Source: an uncultured Gallionellaceae bacterium
Lineage (GTDB): Bacteria; Pseudomonadota; Gammaproteobacteria; Burkholderiales; Gallionellaceae
Assembly: GCA_903847155.1 (NCBI GenBank)
Contig: CAINCU010000012.1
Span: 1-64,000, forward strand
Direction of reading: 5' to 3'
DNA: 64,000 nucleotides
This document shows, one piece after another, positions 49,465-60,436 of the stretch. Below the pieces are notes generated by a model that was not told the origin of the DNA, searched no databases, and saw nothing but the letters and a program-made list of their open reading frames with translations. A program made the position numbers and the translations under genes. Every line of letters begins with the position of its first letter. Within the stretch, counting starts at the first letter, position 1.

Positions 49465-51012
49465 ATGCGCCGGGAGGTTTACGTGGTATTGGGACTGTTT
49501 GGAAAAAAATCAGATCATCCTTTGGCTGACATGAAGTTGGCTCAGCAGTTGCTGGACGATATTCCCAAGACGGATTCGTTCAAAGCGTTGCAGGAACTGA
49601 GCGACTGGATCGAGGCGATACGCGCTGAAGCGGATGATTTCAAGCTGGATCACGAATGGGCGGTGCTGCGCATGTTCGATCAGGCCGCTCAGCCTTATGT
49701 GCGCAAGCTACTGTGCGACTATTTCTCCGTGCAATCCCTGTCGCAGTTCCAGGAAAACCGTTTGTGGACTGCACTGGAAATATTTTTCACGCAAAGCGAA
49801 CTTTGCCATTTCGATGTATTGACCCGCTATGCCAAAGGCGCGAAAGGCGCTTCTTCGATCAAAGCGGATTTGCCCTTGTTGTGCGCACGCGGCATTGCGG
49901 CGAACACCGCGCGGCTCAAGCTGGCGGCGGCGCGCTACACCCTGGTTGAACCGTGGGTATGGGAACATCTGGCCGGATATTACGGCCTCGCTGAAACGCA
50001 AAAAATTCAGCACGAACCGGTGGCCATATATCCCGGTGTGAACACTTCGGTGGCGCAGGAATTCGCTGTGCTGGTGATATGGTACGGTTCCAGTGCGGGC
50101 ACTTTGAGCCCTTTGCAAGAGCACATCACTGAACGTCTTTTTGCCCATCTGAGCAAAGGGCTGCAAATCAGTAAAACATACGATGAGGCAGGGTTGTTCA
50201 TCTTTGACTTGGCGCAGCCCACGCCGCCCATGCGCGTTTCGGCAGAGATAACACTGCATCCTTCCTTGCGTTATTTCAATGCTGAAGCGATGAAGCTGCA
50301 ATTGGATGGTCTGCTTAAAATTCTGGAAAAGGGAGTCGTGCCGGACGGCCTCAATTTCTATGGAGCCAGATACGACTCGGAACTTCTGCGGGATTTTGCC
50401 CAGCGCTTGTTGCAAAGCTTGGTTTTGCCGCCGCCGATGCGTCGCAATCCGCGCCGCAAGATCAATGTGAATCTAAAAGTGGCCAACGGTTTTTTCAAGA
50501 TGCTGGAACAGACCGATGTCGGTACGAATTTCGGTGCGGACGAAGGCGAGTTATGGGATGTGGAAGACATCAGCGCCACCGGGTTTCGCAGTGTGGTGCC
50601 CTTGGCGCGCGCCGAGGGGGTCAAGATCGGGACGCTGCTCGGCAGCAGGCCGGAAACTGTTTCGCATTGGGGGGCGGGTGTGGTCAGACGTTTGAGTCGC
50701 GATACGGACGGCAGCCTGCACGTCGGGGTTGAGGTATTGAGCCACCGCGTTACTGGCGTACCGTTGAAGGATCATGCGCAGCCGGGCATAGAGAGCGATA
50801 TGGCAGGCATCTATTTAAATCGGCCCTCCGATACCAGCGGTGAAGCGTGGCTATTGATGAAGCCGGAAATATTTTCTGCCAATCGTAGCCTGAACATGCA
50901 GTTGAACGGCAAAGACTACCTGTTGTTGCCGTTGGCGCTGGTCGAGCACGGCAGCGATTACGATCTCGCGCGCTATCGCATGATGGAGCAGGATCAAGGA
51001 CACGAGGATTAA
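49465..51012 (+). CDS. Hypothetical protein, possible C-terminal PilZ-like region; start uncertain
   Basis: Long ORF; LLGSRPETVSHWGAGVVRRLSRDTDGSLHVGVEVLSHRVTGV resembles a PilZ-type tail. Confidence 0.6.
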   Translation: MRREVYVVLGLFGKKSDHPLADMKLAQQLLDDIPKTDSFKALQELSDWIEAIRAEADDFKLDHEWAVLRMFDQAAQPYVRKLLCDYFSVQSLSQFQENRLWTALEIFFTQSELCHFDVLTRYAKGAKGASSIKADLPLLCARGIAANTARLKLAAARYTLVEPWVWEHLAGYYGLAETQKIQHEPVAIYPGVNTSVAQEFAVLVIWYGSSAGTLSPLQEHITERLFAHLSKGLQISKTYDEAGLFIFDLAQPTPPMRVSAEITLHPSLRYFNAEAMKLQLDGLLKILEKGVVPDGLNFYGARYDSELLRDFAQRLLQSLVLPPPMRRNPRRKINVNLKVANGFFKMLEQTDVGTNFGADEGELWDVEDISATGFRSVVPLARAEGVKIGTLLGSRPETVSHWGAGVVRRLSRDTDGSLHVGVEVLSHRVTGVPLKDHAQPGIESDMAGIYLNRPSDTSGEAWLLMKPEIFSANRSLNMQLNGKDYLLLPLALVEHGSDYDLARYRMMEQDQGHED

Positions 51013-51022
51013 CAGTTGCTGG

Positions 51023-51685
51023 TTACTTCATCCGTTGTTTCAACCACAACGTGATCGCATCAATTTCTTCCATACAAACCGTGTGCTGCATCGGGTATTC
51101 GTGCCACTCCAGCTGGCAACCCAAACGCTGCAGCTCTTCCGCCGACGCTTTCCCCAAGGCATAAGGTACGATTGGATCGCTGCGTCCGTGTGCCATGAAG
51201 ATAGCCGTGGATAGGGCATCTTCAGTTGCCTCTTGGGCCAAACTGTGCGACAGCGGCAGGTAAGTGGAAAGCGCGAGAATCCCGCCCAGCTTGTGTTTGT
51301 AACGCAAGCCGCTATACAAGACGATGGCGCCGCCCTGCGAAAATCCCGCCAGAAAAATGTGATCCGCCGCGATACCGCGTTGGATCTCCTGCTCGATCAA
51401 CTTCTCCACTTCATGCTGCGATGCGCGAATGCCGATCTCGTCCTGTGTCCCGCCGATGTCGGCGCTGCGGATGTCATACCAGGCAGGCATGATGAAACCG
51501 CCGTTGATGCTGACCGGACGTTTGGGCGCATGCGGGAAGATGTAGCGCACGGCTTGCGGCAGATGGATCTCGTCAACGATGGGCACGAAATCATCGCCGC
51601 TCGCGCCGAGACCGTGCAGCCAGATGATGCTGTATTGTGGGTCGCGGCCACTCAGCAGGGTGATGTGGGGGAGCAGATCACTCAT
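51023..51685 (-). CDS. Phospholipase/carboxylesterase (alpha/beta hydrolase)
   Basis: IIWLHGLGASGDDFVPIVDE, FLAGFSQGGAIVLYSGL. Confidence 0.92.
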   Translation of the reverse strand: MSDLLPHITLLSGRDPQYSIIWLHGLGASGDDFVPIVDEIHLPQAVRYIFPHAPKRPVSINGGFIMPAWYDIRSADIGGTQDEIGIRASQHEVEKLIEQEIQRGIAADHIFLAGFSQGGAIVLYSGLRYKHKLGGILALSTYLPLSHSLAQEATEDALSTAIFMAHGRSDPIVPYALGKASAEELQRLGCQLEWHEYPMQHTVCMEEIDAITLWLKQRMK

Positions 51686-52221
51686 GGTTCGGGAATGACA
51701 TCTCTTAATATCTGAAAGAGTTCCCGATAGCTCTTGGGTGGCTTCAATAGTTCTTTTTCTTTTTGTGCATTGCGAATCAGCGTGCGCAGATGTTGTGCAT
51801 CGGCTTCGGGATGTGCAGCCAGCAATTCGGTGAGCGCATCCGGCTGTTCCAGCAAACGGTCACGCCACTGTTCGACTTGATGCAGCCACGCCGTGTGTTG
51901 CCGCGATACGCCGTTCCAAGCATCCAGTTTGGCCTGGATGGGTGCGGGATCGACTTCGCGCATCAATCTGCCGATGTATTGCAGTTGGCGATTGAGCGCG
52001 CCGAACTTGGTCATGCGTTTGAATTCCAGAATGGCTTCTCGCAAATTTTCTTCCAGATCGAGATCGCGCAGTTTCTCTTTGGACAGCTCGGTCAGCGTTT
52101 TGCCGAGGTCTTGCAGTTCGAGCATCTGCTTTTTGATTTTGGTCTTGCTGGGCGGAAGTTCTTCTTCCAGCTCGTCGTCGTGGTGTTTTTGTCGCGTATT
52201 CATGGGTTCGGTAAGGTTCAA
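51682..52221 (-). CDS. darP: Ribosome-associated DUF615 protein (YjgA/DarP)
   Basis: LPPSKTKIKKQMLELQDLGKTLTELSKEKL...FGALNRQLQYIGRLMREVD. Confidence 0.9.
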   Translation of the reverse strand: MNLTEPMNTRQKHHDDELEEELPPSKTKIKKQMLELQDLGKTLTELSKEKLRDLDLEENLREAILEFKRMTKFGALNRQLQYIGRLMREVDPAPIQAKLDAWNGVSRQHTAWLHQVEQWRDRLLEQPDALTELLAAHPEADAQHLRTLIRNAQKEKELLKPPKSYRELFQILRDVIPEP

Positions 52222-52270
52222 CAGATGTTGCTATGATAGCGCCTCCCGACGAACCAGCCTCCCGAATTTT

Positions 52271-53617
52271 ATGAACTCCAAAGTTTCCAAAGCCGTGCAC
52301 ACCGCCGATTCCCTGCAACAACTCGCCGCCGATATTGTGCGTTACGCCCGCCAGCAGGGCGCTTCCGCCAGTGCCACGGAGGTCTCGGAAGGCTTCGGCC
52401 AGACCGTCAGCGTGCGCCATGGCGCAGTCGAAACCATCGAATACAACCGCGACAAAGGCTTGAGCGTCAGCGTTTACCTCGGCCAACGGCGCGGCAATGC
52501 CAGCACCTCGGACTTCTCCAGGCAGGCCGTGCGCGACACCGTCGATGCCGCGCTCAACATCGCGCGCTACACCGCAGAAGACGATTGCGCCGGACTGCCG
52601 GATGCCGATCAGCTCGCCACCGAATTCCCCGATCTCGACCTGTATCACCCGTGGAAGCTGAATGTGGAGCAGGCCATCGCGCTGGCAAGCGAGTGCGAAC
52701 AAGCCGCGTTCAACGCCGACAAACGCATCAACAATTCCGAAGGGGCCTCCATCAACGTCAGTGAAGGCCGCTTCGTGCAAGCCAATAGTCTGGGCTTCGT
52801 TGGCGGCTACCCCAGTTCGCGCCACAGCGTCAGTTGTTCGGTGATCGCCGGCAAAGGCGACGGCATGCAGCGCGATTATTGGTATGGCGTGGCGCGCAAT
52901 GCCAGCGAGATTCTGAAAGTGGAAGAGATCGGACGCATCGCCGCAGAGCGCACCGTACGCCGCCTCAAGGCGCGCAAAATGCCGACCACGCAATGTCCGG
53001 TGCTGTTCGAAGCGCCGGTGGCGGGCGGCCTGTTCGGCCACTTCGTCGGCGCAGTCAGTGGCGGCAGTCTGTATCGCAAATCTTCTTTCCTGCTCGATCA
53101 ACTCGACCAAAAAGTATTCTCCGACATCGTGCGCCTCGACGACGTGCCCAACATCCCGCGCGGCTTGGGCAGCAGCACATTCGACAACGAAGGCGTGCGC
53201 ACCCAACGCCGCGCCATCGTCGAAGCGGGCGTATTGCGCGGCTACTTTTTGGGCAGCTACAGCGCGCGTAAACTCGGCATGCAAACTACCGGCAACGCGG
53301 GCGGCACGCACAACCTCATCGTGCAATCCGGCGAGCTGGATTTCGCCGGACTGCTGCGCAAAATGCAGCGCGGCCTAGTGGTCACCGAACTGCTTGGCCA
53401 CGGCGTCAATCCCGTGACCGGCGATTACTCGCGCGGTGCGGCGGGCTTCTGGGTCGAACATGGCGAGATTCAATACCCGGTGGAAGAAATCACCATCGCC
53501 AGCAACCTCAAAGATATGTTCAAAAACATCATCGCCATCGGCAACGACGTACTCGCCCAAGGTTCGCGCCAATGCGGCTCGGTGTTGATCGAGCGCATGG
53601 CGGTGGCGGGAAGCTGA
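52271..53617 (+). CDS. pmbA: Metalloprotease PmbA (TldE)
   Basis: TVSVRHGAVETIEYNRDKGLSVSVYLGQRRGNASTSDFS; GAAGFWVEHGEIQYPVEEITIASNLKDMF. Confidence 0.95.
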   Translation: MNSKVSKAVHTADSLQQLAADIVRYARQQGASASATEVSEGFGQTVSVRHGAVETIEYNRDKGLSVSVYLGQRRGNASTSDFSRQAVRDTVDAALNIARYTAEDDCAGLPDADQLATEFPDLDLYHPWKLNVEQAIALASECEQAAFNADKRINNSEGASINVSEGRFVQANSLGFVGGYPSSRHSVSCSVIAGKGDGMQRDYWYGVARNASEILKVEEIGRIAAERTVRRLKARKMPTTQCPVLFEAPVAGGLFGHFVGAVSGGSLYRKSSFLLDQLDQKVFSDIVRLDDVPNIPRGLGSSTFDNEGVRTQRRAIVEAGVLRGYFLGSYSARKLGMQTTGNAGGTHNLIVQSGELDFAGLLRKMQRGLVVTELLGHGVNPVTGDYSRGAAGFWVEHGEIQYPVEEITIASNLKDMFKNIIAIGNDVLAQGSRQCGSVLIERMAVAGS

Positions 53618-53664
53618 AGCAGGATTTCGCGTCGTCAAAAGGAATGATTGAAATAATCATCTGT

Positions 53665-53736
53665 CTCGCAAGCCGCGTAAATAGGCGATCTGCAATGTAT
53701 GGTGTATGGAGATTCCCGTGTTTGCTGGCTTGCGAG
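53665..53736. repeat. Short palindromic repeat, family 2 copy
   Basis: CTCGCAAGCC / GGCTTGCGAG perfect 10-bp ends around AAATAGGCGATCTGC...GGAGATTCCCGTGTTT. Confidence 0.75.
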
Positions 53737-53878
53737 TAAGTTGTGTTTGTGGACTCCAGTTTCGATCTGCAGCAAATCACTTTTCAGGAATAAATCGGCA
53801 CACGGAACGCACGGGCAATTTCGCCGCCCCTCCGTGATAAAATGCGCGCCTTTCTTGTTCACCCTTAGAAGGCACGTC

Positions 53879-55126
53879 ATGTTCTCGCGCAAAAACACCA
53901 TCGCTGTTACCGATCCCGAACTCTGGAGCGCTATCCAGAATGAAAACCGCCGTCAGGAAGATCACATTGAGCTGATCGCCTCGGAGAATTACACCAGCCC
54001 GGCCGTGATGGAAGCGCAGGGCAGCCAGCTCACCAACAAATATGCCGAGGGTTATCCGGGCAAGCGTTATTACGGCGGTTGCGAGTATGTGGACGTGGCG
54101 GAGCAACTGGCGATCGATCGCGCCAAAGCCTTGTTCGGCGCGGAATACGCCAACGTGCAGCCGCACTCCGGTTCGCAGGCCAATCAGGCGGTGTATGTGT
54201 CGGTGCTTAAGCCGGGCGACACCATTCTGGGCATGAGCCTAGCGCACGGCGGTCACCTGACCCACGGCGCGTCGGTGAATATCAGCGGCAAGCTATACAA
54301 CGCCATCCAGTACGGGCTGAACGACAAAGAAGAGATTGATTACGATCAGGTGCAAGCCTTGGCATCACAGCACAAGCCGAAGATGATCGTGGCTGGTGCA
54401 TCCGCCTACGCGCTGGTCATCGACTGGAAACGTTTCCGCGCCATCGCCGATAGCGTCGGCGCTTATCTGTTCGTGGATATGGCGCACTATGCCGGCCTGA
54501 TCGCGGCGGGCTATTATCCCAGCCCGGTTGGTATCGCCGACTTCGTCACCACCACTACCCATAAGACGCTACGCGGCCCGCGCGGCGGTTTGATTCTGGC
54601 CAAGGCCGAACATGAGAAGGCACTCAATTCCGCCATCTTCCCCGCGCTGCAAGGCGGTCCGTTGATGCACGTCATCGCGGCCAAAGCCGTGGCGTTCAAG
54701 GAAGCGGCAAGCAAAGAGTTCAAGGAATATCAAAAGCAAGTCATCGACAACGCGCGCGTGATGGCGAAAGTGCTGCAAGAACGCGGTTTGCGCATCGTCT
54801 CCGGCCGCACCGACAGCCACGTGTTCCTCGTCGATCTGCAAGCCAAGAACCTGACCGGCAAAGATGCCGAAGCCGCACTGGGTCGTGCCCACATCACCGT
54901 CAACAAAAATGCTATTCCAAATGATCCGCAAAAGCCGTTCGTCACCAGCGGCATTCGCGTCGGCTCTCCCGCCATGACCACGCGCGGTTTCAAGGAACTG
55001 GAAGCCGAGCAACTGGCACACCTCATCGCCGACGTGCTGGATGCGCCGAACGATGAAGCGGTGACCGCACGTGTGGTAGGCGAAGTGAAGAAGCTGACAG
55101 CCAGGTTTCCGGTGTACGGCGCTTAA
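53879..55126 (+). CDS. glyA: Serine hydroxymethyltransferase
   Basis: [54 protein letters not shown]. Confidence 0.97.
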   Translation: MFSRKNTIAVTDPELWSAIQNENRRQEDHIELIASENYTSPAVMEAQGSQLTNKYAEGYPGKRYYGGCEYVDVAEQLAIDRAKALFGAEYANVQPHSGSQANQAVYVSVLKPGDTILGMSLAHGGHLTHGASVNISGKLYNAIQYGLNDKEEIDYDQVQALASQHKPKMIVAGASAYALVIDWKRFRAIADSVGAYLFVDMAHYAGLIAAGYYPSPVGIADFVTTTTHKTLRGPRGGLILAKAEHEKALNSAIFPALQGGPLMHVIAAKAVAFKEAASKEFKEYQKQVIDNARVMAKVLQERGLRIVSGRTDSHVFLVDLQAKNLTGKDAEAALGRAHITVNKNAIPNDPQKPFVTSGIRVGSPAMTTRGFKELEAEQLAHLIADVLDAPNDEAVTARVVGEVKKLTARFPVYGA

Positions 55127-55206
55127 ACCATGAGAAAGGGGAAGGGTGAAGATGGAAGGAAAGCTGCGGTTTTCCACTCTTCTCTCTGCTCTCTTCACTA
55201 TTTCCG

Positions 55207-55683
55207 ATGAAATGCCCTTTCTGTAAACACCCCGATACCCAGGTCGTTGATACTCGCGAAAGCGAGGAGGGCGACAGCGTGCGCCGACGGCGGCGTTGTC
55301 TGTCGTGCGAGAAGCGCTTTACTACCTACGAAACGGTGGAGATGCGCATGCCGCAGGTGGTAAAGCAGAACGGTATGCGCAGCGAATTCGACGAGGACAA
55401 GTTGCGCACCAGTTTCTCGCGTGCGCTGCACAAGCGCCCGGTTTCCACCGAGCTGGTGGATGCCGCCATCGACCACGTCACGCAAAGAGTATTTGCCATC
55501 GGCGAACGCGAGATCGGTTCGCGCCAGATCGGCGAGATGGTGATGAAGGAATTGCTCAAGCTGGACAAGATCGCCTACATCCGCTTTGCCTCGGTGTATA
55601 AGAGTTTTCAGGATGTCGGCGATTTTTCCGATGCGATTGATGCGGTGAGCAAGCCGCGTGCGCGTCCCCGCAAAACAGACTAA
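55207..55683 (+). CDS. nrdR: Transcriptional repressor NrdR
   Basis: [42 protein letters not shown]. Confidence 0.97.
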   Translation: MKCPFCKHPDTQVVDTRESEEGDSVRRRRRCLSCEKRFTTYETVEMRMPQVVKQNGMRSEFDEDKLRTSFSRALHKRPVSTELVDAAIDHVTQRVFAIGEREIGSRQIGEMVMKELLKLDKIAYIRFASVYKSFQDVGDFSDAIDAVSKPRARPRKTD

Positions 55684-55685
55684 CC

Positions 55686-56864
55686 ATGCTCGATGCGAAT
55701 GACAGTCAATGGATGGCGCGTGCGTTGCAACTGGCAGAACGCGGGCTGTACACGACATCGCCCAATCCGCGCGTCGGCTGCGTTCTGGTTAAAGAGGGCA
55801 CAATGGTCGGTGAAGGCTGGCATGTGCGCGCAGGAGAACCTCATGCAGAAATTCACGCACTGCGCGCTTCGGGCGAGGCAGCGCACGGTGCGACAGCATA
55901 TGTGACTCTGGAGCCGTGCAGTCATTACGGGCGTACGCCGCCCTGCGCTGATGCGCTGATCGCGGCAGGTGTCGCGCGCGTGGTAGTTGCGGTGCAGGAT
56001 GCCAATCCGCTGGTGGCCGGTCAGGGCATTGCCAAATTGCGCGCCGCCAACATCGAGGTGGAATGCGGCTTGATGGAAGCGGCAGCGCGCGAATTGAACA
56101 TTGGTTTTATTTCGCGCATGACGCGCGGCCTGCCGTGGGTACGCAGCAAGATCGCGGCGAGTCTGGACGGGCGCACCGCGCTGGCGAATGGCAGCAGCAA
56201 ATGGATCACTGGCGAAGCGGCGCGGCGCGATGTGCAGCATTGGCGCGCGCGTTCCTGTGCGGTGCTGACAGGCATCGGCACGGTGCTGGCGGATGATCCA
56301 CAGCTCAATGTGCGCGGGATGGAGGCGGTCGCCCTGACACGGTGGGGCGAAGCCCTCCGGTGCGGGAAGGGCGACCGGGCGGCGGATTGCGCGTCGGCAA
56401 TTTCAGATGAACTTGATGCCGCCGCCGTGAGGCAACCGCTACGCGTGGTGCTGGATCGCAAACTGCGTATTTCGCCCGATGCCAAAATATTGCAGGGTGG
56501 CAAAGTGCTGATCTACACCGCATCGACCGACACCAATAAATACGCGGCATTGCAGGCGCGCGGCGCGGAAGTGGTGACGATGGTGCAGTATGATCTGGCG
56601 GTAGTGATGCGTGATCTGGCGCAACGCGGCATCAACGAAGTGCTGGTTGAAGCAGGGCGCACGCTGAATGGCGCGCTGTTCAAGGCCGGATTGGTGGATG
56701 AATTGGTGCTGTATCTGGCGCCGCAAATGTTGGGTGATGCCGCGCGCGGTATGGCGGATCTGGGCGCGCTGACGCAATTGCAGCAGCGTGTGGAACTGGC
56801 GTGGCAGGATGTGCGCCAAGTGGGAAACGATTTACGAATTACTGCGAGGGTAAAAAATGTTTAG
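55686..56864 (+). CDS. ribD: Bifunctional diaminohydroxyphosphoribosylaminopyrimidine deaminase/5-amino-6-(5-phosphoribosylamino)uracil reductase
   Basis: HAEIHALRASGEAAHGATAYVTLEPCSHYGRTPPCADALIAAG; C-terminal RibD reductase. Confidence 0.96.
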   Translation: MLDANDSQWMARALQLAERGLYTTSPNPRVGCVLVKEGTMVGEGWHVRAGEPHAEIHALRASGEAAHGATAYVTLEPCSHYGRTPPCADALIAAGVARVVVAVQDANPLVAGQGIAKLRAANIEVECGLMEAAARELNIGFISRMTRGLPWVRSKIAASLDGRTALANGSSKWITGEAARRDVQHWRARSCAVLTGIGTVLADDPQLNVRGMEAVALTRWGEALRCGKGDRAADCASAISDELDAAAVRQPLRVVLDRKLRISPDAKILQGGKVLIYTASTDTNKYAALQARGAEVVTMVQYDLAVVMRDLAQRGINEVLVEAGRTLNGALFKAGLVDELVLYLAPQMLGDAARGMADLGALTQLQQRVELAWQDVRQVGNDLRITARVKNV

Positions 56865-57453
56865 TGGAATTATTGCCGATGTGGGACTGATCAAAACTGC
56901 ACAGGACAGGGACGGCGGCTTGCGCCTGACCGTGGCCACCCAAGTGCTGGGCATGGACGATGTCGCCATCGGTGATAGCATCGCTGTGAACGGCGTATGT
57001 CTCACCGTGATCGAGATAAAAGGCAACGATTTCACCGTGGAAGTCTCGCGTGAAACCCTGAACTGCACCGCCGGGCTGGACAAGCAAGGCATGCACGTCA
57101 ATCTGGAAAAAGCCTTGCGTTTGTCCGACCGTCTGGGCGGACATCTGGTCAGCGGCCACGTCGATGGTGTGGGTGAAGTGGTGGCATTTAACGACATCGG
57201 CGAAAGCTGGCGTTTGGTGGTGCGCGCACCGCATACACTGGCGAAATACATCGCGATGAAAGGTTCCATCACCATCAACGGCGTGAGCCTCACCGTGAAT
57301 CTGGTGGCAGGCAGCGAGTTCGATGTGAACCTGATTCCGCACACGCTGGAAGCCACCACGCTCAACGAATTGAAAGCCGGTACGCGCGTGAATCTGGAGA
57401 TCGACCTGATTGCGCGCTACGTCGAGCGCATGATGCAAGCCGATAAGGCGTAA
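56857..57453 (+). CDS. ribE: Riboflavin synthase alpha subunit
   Basis: MFSGIIADVG...SIAVNGVCLTV...GHLVSGHVDGVGEV; duplicated lumazine-binding domains. Confidence 0.95.
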   Translation: MFSGIIADVGLIKTAQDRDGGLRLTVATQVLGMDDVAIGDSIAVNGVCLTVIEIKGNDFTVEVSRETLNCTAGLDKQGMHVNLEKALRLSDRLGGHLVSGHVDGVGEVVAFNDIGESWRLVVRAPHTLAKYIAMKGSITINGVSLTVNLVAGSEFDVNLIPHTLEATTLNELKAGTRVNLEIDLIARYVERMMQADKA

Positions 57454-57458
57454 AGCGC

Positions 57459-57496
57459 ATCGCATGAAGATCGCCTATTGACGGTTATCCGCAGGC
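57459..57496. repeat. Partial repeat, family 2
   Basis: CGCATGAAGATCGCCTATTGACGGTTATCCGCAGGC. Confidence 0.45.
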
Positions 57497-57521
57497 AGTT
57501 GCGTTGGTAGAAAGGTGAGCA

Positions 57522-60197
57522 ATGAATAATTGGCATCAGCTTTCCGCGCAAGAAGTGCTGACTGAACTCTCGGTCAGCACGCAAGGTTTGACTCATGCCG
57601 AGGCCGCGATGCGTCTCGCCCGCGACGGCGAGAATCGTCTGATCCCGCCCAAGCTGCGCGGCCCTTTGCTGCGCTTCCTGCTGCAATTCCACAATGTCCT
57701 GATCTATGTGTTGCTCGCCTCGGCGTGTATCACGGTTTTGCTCGCGCATTGGGTGGATACCGGCGTGATCGTGGGCGTGGTGTTGATCAACGCCATCATC
57801 GGTTTCATTCAGGAAGGGAAAGCGGAGCAGGCACTGGATGCCATCCGCCGCATGCTTTCGCCCGAGGCCACGGTGCTGCGCGAGGGCAAACGCAAGGTGG
57901 TCGCGGCGGAAACGCTGGTGGCTGGAGATATTGTGCTGCTGCAATCCGGCGACAAAGTGCCCGCCGATCTGCGCTTGCTGAACGTGAAAAATCTGCGCAT
58001 CGAAGAAGCGGCGCTGACCGGAGAATCCGCCGCCGTCGAAAAAAATAGCGCAGCGGTAGATGCGCAGGCCGTGCTCGGCGACCGCTATTGTATGGCCTAT
58101 TCCGGCACGCTGGTGGTGTACGGGCAGGGTATGGGCGTGGTGGTGGCCACTGCCGGCGACACCGAGATCGGGCGCATCAGCGCGCTGCTGGATGAAGTGA
58201 AAGCACTGTCCACGCCACTGTTGCGGCAGATGGAATCATTCGGGCGCTGGCTGACGCTGGTTATCCTGCTGCTGGCCGCTTTGACTTTCTTGTTCGGCTG
58301 GCAGGTGTATCACTTCGGCATCGCCGACATGTTCCTTGCCGCCGTGAGCATGGCGGTGGCGGCGATCCCGGAGGGCTTGCCCGCCGTGATGACCATCACG
58401 CTGGCGCTCGGCGTGCAGCGCATGGCAAAGTATCACGCCATTGTCCGCCGTTTGCCTGCGGTCGAAACGCTGGGTTCGGTGACGGTGATATGCACCGACA
58501 AGACCGGCACGCTCACCCGCAATGAAATGACGGTGCAGCGTGTGTTGACGGCCGATCAACTGTTTGAGGTGAGCGGTGCGGGCTATGCACCGCACGGCGG
58601 ATTTGCAGTTGCAGGCAACGAGGTGGACATTGCCGGGCAGGGCGATGCGCTCGACCTGTTCCGTGCCGGACTGCTGTGCAACGATGCCACGCTGCACGAA
58701 ACAGCGGGGGAGTGGCACATCGCGGGCGACCCGACTGAAGGCGCACTCATCTCGCTGGCGCGCAAAGCCGGACTGGATGCGAAATTTGAACATGAGGCAC
58801 TGCCGCGCAGCGATCTGATCCCATTCGAATCCGAGCACCGTTTCATGGCGACCCTGCATCACGACCATGCCGGACAGGCTTTCATCTTCGTCAAAGGTGC
58901 AGAGGAACAGATACTGCAAATGTGCCAGCGCCAGCGCACGGCGGGCGAGGATGCGGCGCTCAACTTGGCGCAGTGGCAGGACAGGATGGAACAGACCGCT
59001 GCGCTCGGTCAGCGCGTGCTGGCGCTGGCGGTGAAAAAGATCGGGGGTGCGCAGCACGAACTGAATTTTGCCGACATGCAATCCGGCTTCACCCTGCTGG
59101 GCATGGTCGGCATTACCGATCCGCCGCGCGCGGAAGCTATCGCCGCCGTGCGCGAATGCCAAGCGGCGGGTATCAGAGTCAAGATGATTACCGGCGACCA
59201 TGCTGCCACGGCCTGCGCCATCGCCGGGTTGCTGGGCATCGGCAACGGCAGTTCCCTGAGCGGCAGCGAACTGGACGCGCTGGATGACACCCAATTGCGC
59301 CAGGCCGTGCAGGAAGTGGATGTGTTTGCGCGCGCCTCGCCGCAACACAAGCTGCGCCTGGTTGCGGCGTTGCAGGCCAACGGTGAAGTGGTCGCCATGA
59401 CCGGCGACGGCGTGAACGATGCACCCGCGCTGAAGCGCGCCGACATCGGCGTGGCGATGGGCAAGAAAGGCACCGCGGTGGCCAAGGAAGCGGCGAAAAT
59501 GGTGCTAGCCGATGACAACTTCGCCACCATCGTGCACGCCGTGAAAGAAGGGCGCACGGTGTATGACAACATCAAGAAAGCCATCGTGTTCATCGTGCCC
59601 ACCAACGGCGGCGAAGCGGGCATGGTGCTGGTCGCCGTATTGTTCGGCATGACGCTGCCGATCACACCGGTGCAAATCCTGTGGGTAAATATGGTCACCG
59701 CGATCACGCTGGCGCTGGCCCTGTCGTTCGAGCCCTCCGAGGCTGACGTGATGCAACGCCAGCCTCGCGCGGGCAGCGAGTCGCTGCTAACCGGCTTCAT
59801 GCTGTGGCGCGTGGTATTTGTATCCCTGCTGCTGACCGGCGGCCCGCTCGCGCTGTTCCTGTGGGAAAGCGCGCGCGGTATCGGTATAGCAGAAAGCCGC
59901 ACGGTCGCCGTCAACGCCTTGGTGGTCGGCCAGATGGCTTACCTGTTCAACTGCCGCTACCTGCTCGCGCCGGTGCGACGCTGGCAGGATTTCACCGGCA
60001 ATTATTACGTGCTGCTCACCATTGCCGTGTTGGCTGTCGCACAGACGGTCTTTACCTATGTGCCTATCATGCAGCATCTGTTCGGTGTGGTTGCCATTGA
60101 TGCTGCGGCATGGGCGCGCATCGCGCTGTTCGGCGTGTTGTTGTTTGCGGCGGTCGAGGTTGAAAAGGCGTTGCTACGCCGGGGCAGGGGACGGTGA
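57522..60197 (+). CDS. Cation-transporting P-type ATPase (P2/Ca2+-like)
   Basis: TGES, ICTDKTGTLTRNEMTV, MTGDGVNDAPALKRADIGVAMG. Confidence 0.92.
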   Translation: MNNWHQLSAQEVLTELSVSTQGLTHAEAAMRLARDGENRLIPPKLRGPLLRFLLQFHNVLIYVLLASACITVLLAHWVDTGVIVGVVLINAIIGFIQEGKAEQALDAIRRMLSPEATVLREGKRKVVAAETLVAGDIVLLQSGDKVPADLRLLNVKNLRIEEAALTGESAAVEKNSAAVDAQAVLGDRYCMAYSGTLVVYGQGMGVVVATAGDTEIGRISALLDEVKALSTPLLRQMESFGRWLTLVILLLAALTFLFGWQVYHFGIADMFLAAVSMAVAAIPEGLPAVMTITLALGVQRMAKYHAIVRRLPAVETLGSVTVICTDKTGTLTRNEMTVQRVLTADQLFEVSGAGYAPHGGFAVAGNEVDIAGQGDALDLFRAGLLCNDATLHETAGEWHIAGDPTEGALISLARKAGLDAKFEHEALPRSDLIPFESEHRFMATLHHDHAGQAFIFVKGAEEQILQMCQRQRTAGEDAALNLAQWQDRMEQTAALGQRVLALAVKKIGGAQHELNFADMQSGFTLLGMVGITDPPRAEAIAAVRECQAAGIRVKMITGDHAATACAIAGLLGIGNGSSLSGSELDALDDTQLRQAVQEVDVFARASPQHKLRLVAALQANGEVVAMTGDGVNDAPALKRADIGVAMGKKGTAVAKEAAKMVLADDNFATIVHAVKEGRTVYDNIKKAIVFIVPTNGGEAGMVLVAVLFGMTLPITPVQILWVNMVTAITLALALSFEPSEADVMQRQPRAGSESLLTGFMLWRVVFVSLLLTGGPLALFLWESARGIGIAESRTVAVNALVVGQMAYLFNCRYLLAPVRRWQDFTGNYYVLLTIAVLAVAQTVFTYVPIMQHLFGVVAIDAAAWARIALFGVLLFAAVEVEKALLRRGRGR

Positions 60198-60272
60198 TTA
60201 CTGCTTGGGTGGACGTAGTGCGATAACGACTACGGCAACCAGCACCACTAGAATGATGAGTTCGATGAACAT
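60198..60272 (-). CDS. Putative 24-aa single-TM small protein
   Basis: Minus-strand ATG...TAA encodes MFIELIILVVLVAVVVIALRPPKQ; GAGAAAG about 7 nt upstream of the start. Confidence 0.35.
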   Translation of the reverse strand: MFIELIILVVLVAVVVIALRPPKQ

Positions 60273-60436
60273 AGACTGCTTTCTCATTGCGGGTAAATAG
60301 TCGCTACACAATAAACCATGTGGATGCGCTATCGCTTATCCACCCTACGCTTACTACTCGCGCCGCGCATGACAATTTCATACAATCCACGGCATGAAAA
60401 ATCGTACACACCTGTCTTGTCCATCCTGCTTGTTCA

